A stretch of DNA of 64,000 nt from Micromussa lordhowensis (lineage: Eukaryota; Cnidaria; Anthozoa; Scleractinia; Lobophylliidae). The position numbers were made by a program, and so were the translations under genes. Below, one piece after another: positions 22,561 through 34,775 of the stretch. The stretch lies in the NCBI GenBank assembly GCA_964020085.1, contig OZ026606.1, forward strand, positions 23,955,073 through 24,019,072, in the 5' to 3' direction. The notes under the pieces are model-generated. The model saw nothing but the letters and a program-made list of their open reading frames with translations. It was not told the origin of the DNA and ran no database searches. Positions within the stretch are counted from its first letter, which is position 1, and the number at the start of each line of letters is the position of its first letter.

Positions 22561-24030
22561 CCTTAAAGCGCATAATAAACGCTGCAAACCTCTAAAAATA
22601 CAAAAAAGCCATTTCATGTCCATAAAACTTTGTTTTGTTGGAAAACGTAAGCAAATTAAATCACAAAGTAATTACGAACTCAAATACAAGAACCAAAGTT
22701 TAATGAATGACCTTTGTAACATGTATCAATTGCTGTTGTTATTGTTGTTTTTCTGAAAGCTTCGGTTCTACAGCAGTGTACATAAATTAAGCTATAACTT
22801 CGGAAAACGGGCGGGAAATATTACCCCGCTGCGGAAACCACCCAACAGCCTGAATGATGTGTGGAGAATTTAACACTAAACTGAGAATGGAACGGACTCT
22901 CACAAAGCTTGACAAAGCCTGGGTAAGTCTCGTCACCTACTTAATAAATGTTGATTTTTTTTTCATAGCAACTCCATTTTAATTAGCTTCTCATATCCAA
23001 TGCTCGATTTTATACATTTCTTTTTCACTGGTTTTCATCCGCCGTATATCACATTTCGTTTATGCAAATTCAAAAATAACGCTTCAGCTATGTATATCAG
23101 TCTGGTCTCTGCCTAACGCATCGTTAGTTTTCTTTTCACCCACTTTATATAGGAAAGATGAAAACAAAATACTTGAATTGTTCGTTTTCGACGTCGGCAT
23201 ACTAAAATAGACTTAAGACAATATTATTTTTCCTTGCGGTAGAGACCCTCTGGGTTATGCTGGCTCTTGCATGCTGTTTTTCTTTTTGAAAATACACATC
23301 TACGTCCAAAAATATGCGAAAACTTTGTCACGTTACAAAGTGGGAGTGATCCCAACAATTTCCGCTTTCATTGTTTCGCTGGCAACGGTAACCGCAAAAT
23401 TTGCCGCAATGGGGTGGAGGTAAAATTGTCCGGTACACACCTAATGATTTTTAAGGGCTACCGTCTCGTCTGGGAATGTTGAATTCTTGAAGCGAGCCGT
23501 GCCAGTTTGCACAGATCTACGTGAATCCGCCAAACTAGCGACATTCCTAATCAATATCACGATTTTATCTGATCAGAGCTAAAAATCTAGGCAAGAAACA
23601 AACACTTACTTAACAGAACTTTATAAATCCCTAATGTGCAGGATATTAAAAGAAACGAGAAATTTTTAAGCCTGTAAAGAGCAAAAACGTCACTGGAAAT
23701 TTTTAATTTGGCTCTTTTTACAGCCTCTCAGCGATTGAAAATGAAATGTACGTCAATATTATATGCATGTTGCCTTTCTTCTTTCTTTGATGTTTCTAGG
23801 GGCTCTGAAGTGTGTGTAACGTTAACGAAATAAAAATTTGTTGAGGAATTCGAGTCACAGACTGTATTGCTGCCAACCAGAAACACAGACACAAGGCCGG
23901 AGTGCCTGCCTCCCTTACTCATTGTCGCGTCATCGGAATTAAAGATTTGTTTTTGTTTCGAGTGCATTGGTCATTTGGGGCGTGAAAGGGCGGGCGGAAC
24001 CGAATCCACACCACCTACGTCGGAAAAATA
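22561..24030. other. intergenic, no gene seen
   Basis: AT-rich DNA without a recognisable gene or repeat. A 71-codon plus-strand ORF at 23267-23482 has no identifiable domain. Confidence 0.35.
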
Positions 24031-24049
24031 GTCAATAGTGTACGTCACG

Positions 24050-24145
24050 TTATCAAGTTATCAAGTTACACGAGGTCACGAGAGAAGCGTCACGTTACGG
24101 TGGCATCACGCGAGGTCACGAGAGAATTGTCACGTCACGTTGTCA
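24050..24145. repeat. short degenerate tandem repeat
   Basis: The phrase CACGAGGTCACGAGAGA and variants (CGCGAGGTCACGAGAGA), with interspersed GTCACGTTA units, recur two to four times. Confidence 0.55.
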
Positions 24146-24163
24146 CTAGGGTGTCGTGGCGGC

Positions 24164-24372
24164 ATGGAAAAAGACAACAAATCTCAATTACAACAAGCTA
24201 TAAATAAGAATGTTTTCTGAAGATCTGAAAGATGTCTGTGCCGACAAAACTGTAATGAATTCGTCAATTTGATTACAACTGAACTATGTGATGGTCAGAT
24301 CGAGAAGATGAAGCAAACAGATGAAGTCAGTGCAAAATCGAAGAAGGAAGACCCGATAAAATCCATATTACG
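24164..24372 (+). pseudogene. exon-like or broken coding sequence, identity unknown
   Basis: An ATG at 24164 opens MEKDNKSQLQQAINKNVF, then a stop. In another frame the sequence continues as NEFVNLITTEL, then CDGQIEKMKQTDEV and a Lys-rich stretch. It ends at a strong donor (CG then GTAAGC) at 24373. The composition is protein-like, but two frame changes are needed, so this is either a decayed gene piece or chance. Confidence 0.25.
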
Positions 24373-25689
24373 GTAAGCATTCATATGTAGCGATTGTTTC
24401 AATAACCTAACGCATCAAGACGGCGGTGCTTGAAACCTTTACCTGCAAGAAAGCAGGAATGAAAATTCTGCCGCATTTTATCACACACGGCTATTTCCAA
24501 AAGCGAGGGTATACAAGAACACCCACTACAATTGACGTCGGAAACAGCGTAAAAAGCCGGATACTGACGGAAGGATGCACAATCAGTACACAAATTTAAA
24601 CGAGAAGAATCAAAATCTCCTTACCTGAGGCAATACACAGGGCGCTCTGAACAGAGCACTATGTTTACGCTTGTAAATACTCAGAAATGTTTTCGATTTG
24701 TAAACACCATTCACAAGCTGGGACTAGCTTCACGCGTGGCAAAACAAATCATTCTCCGTGGCAACTGGTTCTAACTTATTTCGACGGCGAGACGGCAAAA
24801 CGTGCAACGGAAATTGTAAATGCGGTGACGAACAACTCTCGCTGAACGTTTAATAACTGACATATACATGTTATCTGAGGAATTGTCATAACTAAAGAGC
24901 GACAGATCTTCAGAGAGAATGGCAATTTTCTGAAGTAATTTTAAAGCCCACTTGTCTTGAAAATTGCACTTTCTTCACGTGGGTGGGTGGTTAGGTATCA
25001 ACACCTACCTAAGCACGGCACAAAACTTAGAAAATTCCAGCACGTCACGTCAGGAAAGTGACATTTTCCGCGCGGCGCTTTAAGTACTAGTATGTATTAG
25101 TTTTCACGCCTCTTTACGGAAGCACAAGCGCTCACGTTTGACTGAAGTCTGAAACCTGTCTCTATCTGGATTTTTTTCGGAAGGAAATTGAAATATAATC
25201 AAATGGCTAGAGCAAGTAAGCGGGGCACCAAATGTTATATGTCTTATTCAAACTCCTCAGAAAAGAAGTTAAGTGCTTGACCAGTCTGAACTAGTACAGC
25301 AAGGCAAGACAAAACAATAAACGGCTTATTTTTATCTTTAGGTAAAGAGATTTTAATGGTAATCGGTGTAAGCATGCTAAGTTTTTGGACAAAGGCCAAT
25401 CTGTCCCATTCGCAAACGACAATTTTAAGAAGATCAAAAAGATTGTCGCCTATTGAACGATTAGACGTTGTCAAAGATTCTTCTTCCCTTCAATTGCAGT
25501 AATCTGCAGTACCTAGCGCATAAATGGTTATTGGGCCAGGGGCCTCTGAAGTCGCGTGAAACCGCACTGAAGTCACTCCCGGAAAGAGTGAAAAAAAATC
25601 ACCTTGCCTAAGCGCTGTGAGGGGCCCTCTCTAGAGAACGTGTTCATACCATGCATGTTTTCCGGGAACAACAGTCATAACTTGTGCTT

Positions 25690-25935
25690 GTGTCAATCCT
25701 ACTTGTCAAGACAGGACTTACAAGGCAACACAAGGGCTCGCCAGGTATCCTAAGGGGCCGCCGAAACACCGCAAGGGCTCAAATGAACAACAGGGCTCAC
25801 AAGGAGTTGCTGTCATAAGGGCCCATACGTGAGGTACCTTATGGTACCCTGTGAGGCCTTGTTACACTGGAGATCCCTTGTGACACGAAAACCTATTATG
25901 CCTGGTGATATCTTGTGACCGTTCCCGCTTAATCT
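25690..25935. repeat. degenerate 20-25-bp tandem repeat, left block
   Basis: Repeated AAGGGCTC, ACAAGG, GGTACC and CCTTGTGAC phrases at about 20-25-bp spacing. The orientation appears to turn over around 25840. Similar phrases (CCTTGTAATACC, CTTGTGTTACG) resume at 26970-27045 beyond the LINE, which suggests the LINE inserted into the array. Confidence 0.45.
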
Positions 25936-25944
25936 TATCTGTCA

Positions 25945-26968
25945 GATGCAAGGTTAAAAGGCGTGGACTCCTATAAAGACTTAGGTGTCATTATGTCAAA
26001 AGATTTATCCTGGTCAAATCACGTGAATGCTTCAGTAAACAAAGCAAACAAAGTGCTGGGTTTGCTGAAGCGTACAGTTGGCAGCAAGAACAGAGAAATT
26101 TTCTCAATTCTTTATAGATCACTTGTAAGACCCATACTAGAATACGCTAGCCCAGTATGGTCACCTTATCTTGTCAAAGATAAACGGGCCATTGAAAGTA
26201 TACAACCTCTACCCACTTTTAATTGTTCTGTGGTAGCAGCCAACTCGAAAGCTTTGCTCCTTTGGCTGCTACACACTTTTCTCGTTGTTATGTTTAGCTC
26301 AATGTATCATCAGCTCTGTTTTTTACTTCTTTTTTATCTTTTATTGTTGTATTGTAATTGAATAGTGTGAATAAATGAACTTGAACTTGAACAACGAAGA
26401 GCATCAAGAATTGCCCTTGGGCAAAAACGACGCGAGATGCCATATGAAGAAAGATGCGAATTACTGGGCTGGAGCACGCTTGAGCGTCGAAGAGAATACT
26501 TTTCTTTAGTAGAATGTTATAAGACAGTGTTTGAGTTAAACGGGCTAGAATGCCGTGACTATTTTGAGTTCTGTAACAACAATACAAGATCCAACAATTT
26601 ATTTAAAATTCGCATGAAATCTGCAAAAGTGAACGCTTTTAAATATTCTTTTTTCACGAGAATCATTAAAGAATGGAACAACTTACCCCACCACCTTTTT
26701 GGAAATGACATTAATATTAACAAATTTAAATTTAATTTGAAAAAATGGATGAATATTACTTAAAGAATGAATTCACTGCTTCTAATTCTTCTTTAAATAT
26801 TTTATATTATATTATTTGCATGCTCTTTCTTTTTAGTAGCAAAGTTTTTAATAATTTTATTAGTTGTAAATAGCATTTAAATGTAGTTAGGTAGGAGGCC
26901 CTGTAATAGGGATAACCTCTGATTCCTCCGTTTCAGGATTGATTTCTGAATAAAGTATTATTATTAAT
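25945..26968 (+). mobile_element. LINE 3' fragment (reverse transcriptase C-terminus), interrupted
   Basis: Frames before and after the interruption give the RT thumb and C-terminal region: YKDLGVIMSKDLSWSNHV, ILYRSLVRPILEYASPVWSP, then RIALGQKRREMPYEERCELL, FFTRIIKEWNNLP and a C-terminal KFNLKKW. The stop is at 26761-26763. The tail ends with AATAAA and ATT repeats (about 26950-26968). The catalytic part is missing. The coding sequence is broken by the insertion at 26207-26390. Confidence 0.85.
26207..26390 (+). mobile_element. short LINE/SINE 3' fragment inserted in the older LINE, 5-bp ACAAC duplication
   Basis: ACAAC occurs at 26202-26206 and again at 26391-26395. Removing the 184 bases plus one ACAAC joins the flanking LINE protein in frame. 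The insert ends with AATAAA followed by TGAACT repeats, the pattern of a 5'-truncated non-LTR element end. Confidence 0.8.
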
Positions 26969-27320
26969 GATACTTTGTAACACCTCACGATACTGTACAA
27001 TATCTTGTGTTACGTTGTGAGCCCTTGTAATACCCGTGAGAAATTAAGCCATTTTTAATACGTGATTGCGATAGCAAGCTACGAGTTGAAGTGGGTTATT
27101 ACATTATTTATAGTCGTTGGTAGTAAGATTTTACCTGCTGCGTTTTTACCCCAGAACTTTGTGATAGTGATATAACTTTTGGAATCACAAATTATGGAGC
27201 CTGAAGTCTACCCAATCCCCACGTCGAACATCAAGTTAACGTATCGATCAGTCAAATTACGCAATGAGCACCAAGGCCTCCAACACCCGAAATAACATGT
27301 TAAAACAGTAAGGTGTAAAG

Positions 27321-27445
27321 GCCTGGCTAAACTAGGAAACATTTTTGCGGAGGCAAAAGTTTCCAAGTTTAGCGGCGCGGAAAACATATGTTACGGAAAC
27401 AAATTTTGCTGCTCGGAAACAGGAAAATGTTTTTGCCTCGGGTCA

Positions 27446-27478
<33 letters not shown>

Positions 27479-27507
27479 TTCCGAGACATATGCTTCCCAG
27501 TTAAGCC
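27321..27507. mobile_element. MITE with GGAAACA/TTTTGC-rich interior
   Basis: The left end GGCTAAACTAGG is matched in inverted, diverged form by CCCAGTTAAGCC at the right. The interior is built from AAACATTTTTGC, AAATTTTGCTTC and CGGAAACA units in both orientations. The right end abuts the TTAA element at 27512. Confidence 0.5.
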
Positions 27508-27511
27508 TTAA

Positions 27512-27918
27512 GGCGGGGGTAAATGTGAATTTAAGTGAAATTTTGGTAAGTTTAAAGAGAGGTTGAAAGGGAAAAAAAGGGTTATGGAACACCACCAGAC
27601 AGTTGCCCGACCGCACAATGGCACCCCAGGTTGTTGGGCAACTGGAGTGTATCTACCAATTTTTAATTTCAAACTCTAATTTAAAAAAAAAAAAAAAAAT
27701 CTTCAAAATTTCCTATTTCCATCAATTTTACTAATCCTTTGAGAAAAACTATTTCTCTCCAAATATACCTAAAAATCACCAAAAAATTTACAAAACAACC
27801 CAAAACATAGATATGTGAGATGAGCAGAGGGATTCTTGATTGCTTGAAACGTAAACAAGATATTTGCATTAAAAACAGAATACCCAGCCAAAATACGGCT
27901 TTCATGTTTACCCCCGCC
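27512..27918. mobile_element. TTAA-flanked MITE (piggyBac/Kolobok-type target)
   Basis: TTAA at 27508-27511 and 27919-27922. Termini are GGCGGGGGTAAATGT and its inverted copy (CATGTTTACCCCCGCC). It includes a 17-base A run near 27682. No ORF. Confidence 0.75.
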
Positions 27919-27949
27919 TTAAACTAGACCCGGCAACTCATCAACGTTG

Positions 27950-30900
27950 AGCTTTCTGTTATGCAGAAAATAAGGGCTTTTGTGTCTGGTGCGAAATCAC
28001 TAGACACAACGTAAAAGCAATAAAAGCTAATAAACAAGATAGCTAACAACTTCATATACGGCAAAATGTGACGTCATGCTCTAATAATTTCAACGAATTC
28101 TCCTCTCGTGACAAACTGCATGAACAGGAAGAAAAGCGAAAATGTGTAACCAAATCGATATGTCACCGTTTCTTGTCAGTCTGCTCTCGATCGGGCGCCC
28201 GAGCAGTCAAAAAAATATTTGGACCAATCCTCTTGCAACGAATATTGGCATCGCAAAAACTTCGTATTACGAAAATTAGCGTCATTTGAAATTCTGAGCA
28301 GCGTGGTTGTTCGAAAAGAAAGGGGTTAATACATTTACTTCAGGCAGTTTATTTGCGTCACTAAATCCGAGATTAGTTTAGCCAAATTTATTTCCCTAGT
28401 AATTCAAATACATCTAGCAATCGCCAATTGTTTGACCAAACAGTTTTCTTAGCATGAATATACAACAATTGTAAAAGCCATATCTAAAATTGTCATTTGC
28501 TCTCAGAAAACTTGATGGTGAAATGTCCATATGCATACATTTTTTGTGATAACTTGTGCGGCAGCTGAGTTGTCATACATTAATTGTAAGATATCGTATT
28601 CATCAGATTTCGATTTCCATACGCACGGAAACTATATCAACGGTGTGATACTGACCCAGATTTGTGTCAGGCAGGCATTTTCAAGAAATCTTTGTTATTA
28701 TCACATTTTAATGTCATCTAGTAAGCTTTAGCAAACACTCGGCGAAAAGTTAAAACTCAGAGGAAGTCATTCCGGCAAGGTTTATTGTTTTGGTCAAGCG
28801 CCAAATTCTCAAAATTTACGAGGGCAAAAATTGGTAGCGAGAGTTACAAGTTTAATTCAGTCCGCGCAATGATCCTCAATACACAACGACTAGATGGGCT
28901 GAATCTTTCTGTCGGCGAATAAGCAACGAGGCGTAGCGTGGTTGACTATCGATCGCTCATAATGTAATTGTTCAGAAGACATACTAAGGAATAAAGATTG
29001 CTAGTCCATAGTCTATTAATGTTGAAAATGTAAAAAAAAAAATAAATCTTAAGATCGCCTGTACTAATTATGAACTTTAATTTGAGGCAAGATTCAGTTT
29101 TAAAGATCAAGCACCAACGGTGAAACGCTAACCATTTTTTAAACTTTCTGTTTTTTGAGGGGGCGTTTGTAGATTCTTTGCCGCTATGTTGCTTCCCCTG
29201 GTTTCCCTTAAGGGCCCATTGTCGGTACGAAAGAAAAAATCACAATCGTGAGCTGATGCGAAAAAATGCTCGAAAAGTCCACATACTTCAGATGGGTGAA
29301 TGTCGTTGATTTCGAAAGTATCGCCGCAAAATCGAAATCATTTGTTACATATTAAAACATGTTAAAAAATACGATACTTTTTCACTTATTGCATGAAATA
29401 ATTTCGATATACAATCATGGCGCGAGTGGATATAAGTACTACACGTCAAACGTTAGTTAAAAACCACTCTCTTTTACATAAACGTCACGATAAATGGTTG
29501 CCTAGGGCAACAATCGCGTCGGCAAGTACTTCGCTTTGATACCAATCTGTTATAATATTGAATCTTTACCTTACACGTGCAAAAAATAAACTGCATCTAG
29601 GGCTTTGCGTTTTTATCTGCCTGACTATTTCGCCAATTGGAGTTTCTTTATAGGACCGTGTGTGGTTCATCAGAGGCAATATTCTTGGTTTCTGTCTTAA
29701 AAATTTCCCTTCTATTACATCCGTGACGAAGCCGCCCACCAAAAACAGCTGCAGTCGTGAATTCCCTCTCATTAATGTCAACAAAGTCGCCTACATGCTG
29801 CCCAACAAAACACTCGCTGAATAATTTGAACACCGCGTGTGGCTTTTGAAATAAAACTGAAATTGCTTAAACAAGAGGCTGTGTTGCATCAGCGAAAAAT
29901 AAAATTGAAATAGCCTCTGGAAAGTTTTCAATATAGCCCACGAGATATTAAAAAAGGTCGAATGTTTGATGACACCGTAAGTTGATCAATGAAGGTAATT
30001 TGTTGGAGCGCAGTTTCTTTCCATTTTCAAAGCGTAAATTCATTAAGCAATTTTTGCGGGGAATTTAGTCTACTTTGTGAGGACGGAAGCAAAATTAATT
30101 AAAGCGCGACTCTCTTTTCACAACAAGTGTAAACGGCTTTTAAATACAACAGCGAAATCAACAATCTTGAAAAGGATTTTTTGATAATTTTCCAGTCAAA
30201 CAAAGTATTAGCGTTGAGAAGAAAAGAGGGATATAAGATAACGCGGAAAAAACAAACCAGAGATTTCAGTCTTCGCGTGACGCGGGATGAAAGTCTTTCG
30301 TTTTTATTGTTTTGAGTATCTGTGCTCAGGAGGTAACGAAAACACTGCCGCAAGCTAGACTGATTGGATAAATTCATTGCAACCTATACTTTGACTCTAT
30401 GAAGCAATAAATTCGTTTTGCAACGAGATCGAATCATCAGTACAGAGGCGCAAATTTAACCGGCAATAACTATTTCACTTTCATGAAATTGCGAATCAAT
30501 AAACAGAAGTGACAGACACAACTTGAAATAGCAATACACGACATAAAATCCATTTAAGCGTTGTACAGCAGAGGGAAACTCACGCTGGGATTCCAGGTTT
30601 ACAGCAGAACGAACCAATGGTAATTAAGACACACACTGGTCGAAAACAAAGCTCTGCTCGTCTCTCGAGGGTCCAGCTAGGTCTTATGATAAGCGGCTGA
30701 GTCGTTAGGGAGTCCATCTTCAGTTTTGTTCACATTCGTGAATCACATCACGCACAATCACCAGGTGATTTTCTTTCAAACTTCCTATTAATTCAAAAGC
30801 AAACGCAAATTCGCCTCACGAAAAGCGTTTAGTTTGGCGTCCACGCCGCCCGGTGCGCGAATCGAACTTGTTTCTCGCTTTTTATTTTCTTTTATTCATT

Positions 30901-33390
30901 TGGAGTTACTTCACCAACCTCCGGAAAGAAGCCTCCAAGAAATTAACAATCCCTTTGCCTATTTACTAAAAGGCAACGACGACGCAGCTTTCGCGGCAAA
31001 AAGAAAATTGTAATCGAAAATCCCGCTTGAAATAGTAAACAACGTTACTTTACAAAACATTGAAACATTTTGTAATATAGCAACTGAAGGTTTGAACGGT
31101 AGATTTCTAATTATTGTTGGGGCTTAATTCTCTAACCGTACCTTAGAATCGTCGTCTTACGCGGGTATTATTGTGTTGGCGATGAAAAGAAGTCCCCTTG
31201 AAGGGTTCCACGCTAAATTTACGCAAATTTGTTGTGATGCGCGGGTTGTCGACCTGTGAATGAGACAGCCGGTACCAAATACTGTTACCATCAAGTCATA
31301 AGGCAACCTCGTTTTGACGCGAAGTGGAATGAGATCGAGGCGGGCGTACCAGACAACAAAGGGCACAAATTGTGGGCAGTAAAATAAAGATTTTTGTATC
31401 GCTTTAAAGATTGTCATGGATATCATTCTTATCTTATCCCATGAGGTTTTCTGGCTAAAAAGTTTGCTTCGGTATACTGCACCGAAGCACATTTTTTAGC
31501 CTATATTATAGTCCTTAGCTCTTTAGATTCAATTGCGCGAAAACATCATGATCTTACAACCAACGAAAACTGCCGCCTTAATTAATCATGTCTATCCTAG
31601 TCTCTAAACCTTTCGCACGTCGTTAATTGGACAAATTTGACTTTTTGAAATGCCAATTTCAATTTCATCTCGTGATTAATTGCTGCCTTCTTAGAAACCG
31701 CACACCTGACGGGAGGATTTCGACATTGTTGTGTGAAAATGATTCATAAAGAGGAAAAGAGCAGATTCAAACCATATATAGACAAACCCAAAAAATGTAC
31801 ATAGAATGATCCTGACGTCTTAATTTCAACATGATTACATTTCCTTATCGATATTCGCTGATTTCCGTTTTGAATAATATTAATCTGGGTTTCAAATAGA
31901 TATTTAAAAAGTAGTCTGTGAAAGGTTTTGCGATCAGTGTTTCATATTGAATGTCTAAAAGGCTGAGAAGTCAATATTTTCATTACCCACAGCCGTTCTT
32001 TAAGAAACACGAAATAAATATCGAAAACAATATTTCAAATTACTCTGTATACCAAATCATGGCTAAAAATTCTTTGAAGACTTTTGTTGGTTTAAGGTTC
32101 TCTTTCACTAGGAAGCAAGGTAAAATCACCTAATCACGTTTTCCTCAATTAAGAGCAAAGAATATTTTTTTTGTAGTCAATAGCATTAAGATTTCCTGAA
32201 GAAAGTCAATTAAAACACAAAAAGCAAAGTTCGTAATGAGCGGAATTGCGATAAACGAGAATTGAAATTTTTGTTTACTCTGCAAGCTGTCATGAAAAAG
32301 TAATTGAAATTTTGGCAGACAGCAATTAAAAAACATTAAATTCAATACCAGGTTATCTTTTTTAATCGGGTAATTTTATAGTCTCATTGAGCCGAAAGAA
32401 AGAAAATCGCAATTCATTTTAAAATAAATAAAATATCACTGTCTGTATGGTTTTTACGACGGAAGGGAAATTACAGTAACTGCATGCGAGTTTTATGAAC
32501 AAGATTTGTATAAAGCAATCTTTAACCATCCTTAAGACTAACAAAGAACATGCAAATAGCTGCTTGGTGAATACAAATCTATTAAAGCTGAAAAAAATGC
32601 ATGCGTCAACTCAAAAATGCTTGTACGCCTCGACGTGTGTACGCATATTTTTAGGTACTAAATATATTCAAAATGACTTGGCAAAACATAAAGTGTAACA
32701 TAAATATTAAAGAATTTAGAATACTGCAAAGTAAAACATCAATCCAACGGAAAAAGGTTAAGCTGGAAACATGTTTCTGCTTCCACTAGCAGTCCTATAA
32801 AACAGAGTATCCCGTAAAGTCACTTGATCAGTTCTAGTAAACCACTCAACAGTGATCGTCCAATGGACCATATTCCCGGTATTAAACTGGAACTAGCTTG
32901 CAATAGAGGTTCAGGCGAGGGAATATCATTAAAAAGAAATTAATGTCGTTTGCGTGTGAAAAGACTCCCGCACTAGCCTTAGTTGCAAGCTAGTTCAAGT
33001 TAAATATCGCCAATACAAATATGGTATGTTGGATCAGGCGATCAGGAATAACGATGTTCGTTACTAGATTATTTGGAAAAGGAACCTAGAATAAAAATAA
33101 GCAGAATGTCACCTAACAGAATATTTATGTTTTTAATAAATCCCCCTAGCGGAAATGTTAAAATGCAAAAACTAATAGCCAAACATATATTCGAATGCTT
33201 TGAAAAAAGGAATGGGGAAGACGGCAAAAAAGTAAATACTCTAGGTCATAATTAATCAGTAACTTTTTAGCCTTGTATATTTTTTGTTGTTTGTAATTTT
33301 TAGTTATTTGGAAATTATGGTCGATATACCATTTATTGTATAAGAGTCCAAATAAAACGACAAACATGTCAAACATGTCAGGCGGGTTTT
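27950..33390. other. intergenic, little recognisable content
   Basis: Over 5 kb of AT-rich DNA with no supported gene. The only structure noted is a loose inverted pair near 32885-32903 and 32981-32999 (GAACTAGCTTGCAA and its complement). Confidence 0.4.
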
Positions 33391-33396
33391 TTTCGT

Positions 33397-33408
33397 CCCC
33401 CCCCCCCC
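33397..33408 (+). repeat. homopolymer C12
   Basis: Twelve C in a row followed by TCCCTCC. The length is likely to be polymorphic or mis-called. Confidence 0.8.
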
Positions 33409-33787
33409 TCCCTCCTAAAAAAAGAACGCCGCAGGTTAGTAGTTAGTAGCTGTCGATTGAGAGATCGCCAGTGTTCGATAAAGAGCACCCAACTGTACAT
33501 TTGGTTTTACTCAGTTGAATGGCGTGCAGCTAAGGTTATTCGTTTCACTGCCTGCTGTAGTCTCGGCAGAATTTGTTATTCGGTTGAAAGTCCGGCAACA
33601 TTCGTTTTATTTTCTGTAGGTTTTACGACTTTGAGAACTTTCCGGGCAGAGTTTCGTTCCGTTCGTTTACTCCGGTCGCTTTTTCCTGCCACCCCTCTCC
33701 CCCATCCCAGGACAAATCAACGGCTTATATTACTACTGTAATTGTAATGTTTTCTCAGTCTATAAAACTGTGCCTGTGGAACGGAGA

Positions 33788-33947
33788 AATAACTCAATTT
33801 CGATATATTAAAATTCAGCCTAAAACAATAGGCCTCAGCACGAGGCTCCAGGGAATAAACCCCACAAACTCTGTAGTTATTCCCCTGAGCCTCGTGCTGA
33901 GGCCTATTGTTTTAGGCTGAATTTTAATATATCGAAATTGGTCTATT
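33788..33947. mobile_element. 160-bp palindromic MITE, copy 2
   Basis: Same family as 1436-1596 and better preserved. Arms of about 60 bases match almost perfectly (inner part TTCAGCCTAAAACAATAGGC). A few bases at the left tip are changed. The loop again carries GAATAAACCCCAC and CTGTAGTTATTC. Confidence 0.85.
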
Positions 33948-34600
33948 ATCAGACTTCAGAATATATTGAGTCTATTCAAATACCAGAGGAGCCTTGAAAC
34001 ACGAACTAGATAATAGAGAGGACCCCATTTTCCAACGACCTGAACAAACACAAAAAACTGTTACTCAAGAAAACATACTAGACTTTCATGTTATTAAACT
34101 TATTTTTATTCAAATAAAGTTTCCTTTCCGAGCTATCTGTCGTGTAAGGCTTTGTTTTATTGTTAACTGAGAGTGGGCCAGTCTTCAAGAGTTGAAAGCT
34201 AGTATATCGAAAAAAAACTTGACATAAGAAGATCAATTGAGTCAAGCGAACACCCTGACTGCTATGAACTGAAGACTGGCATGGGTTCATTTGACTTTCA
34301 GTTGAGTTTATCTGCTCGAATCTTCAGTGAAAAACAGTCAGCGGAGTTCGCTCGACTCATGATTTGAGTGCGCTGTGGAGTCTGGGATCGTTTGGGAAGA
34401 CAAAATAGCTTTAGGCTTTGACGCCGAAGCCAGGAATTGTCCTCTATATATTCGTAACCTCCCCACGCCTCCCAAACGACCCCGGACGCGTTCCCTAGAT
34501 CGATGTTTAGAAGTTAAGTATTTCATGAAAGTATTGACATTTAAGGTCCGGATAACACTCGGAAAGGTTCGTGATCGTTTCCCGATCGGAGCCGATCATA

Positions 34601-34677
34601 TATGTCTATTTACAAATCATCGTGGTTATGTCTATTTACAAATCATCGTGGTTATGTCTATTTGCAAATCGTGGTTA
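34601..34677 (+). repeat. 26-bp tandem repeat, three copies
   Basis: The unit is TATGTCTATTTACAAATCAT plus CGTGGT. The first two copies are identical and the third is slightly shortened. It lies just beyond the 3' end of the 1,009-residue gene. Confidence 0.8.
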
Positions 34678-34775
34678 GCTTGACCTGGGAGCGCCAAACA
34701 ATCAAACCTATATACAAGCGGTCCAAAAAAAAAATAACCACGAGATTACTCAAGTCTAAAGTTTAAACATTTGTT

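Noticed and set aside
34375..34683. 102-codon plus-strand ORF
   Set aside because: It runs into the 26-bp tandem repeat and has no domain. Treated as chance.
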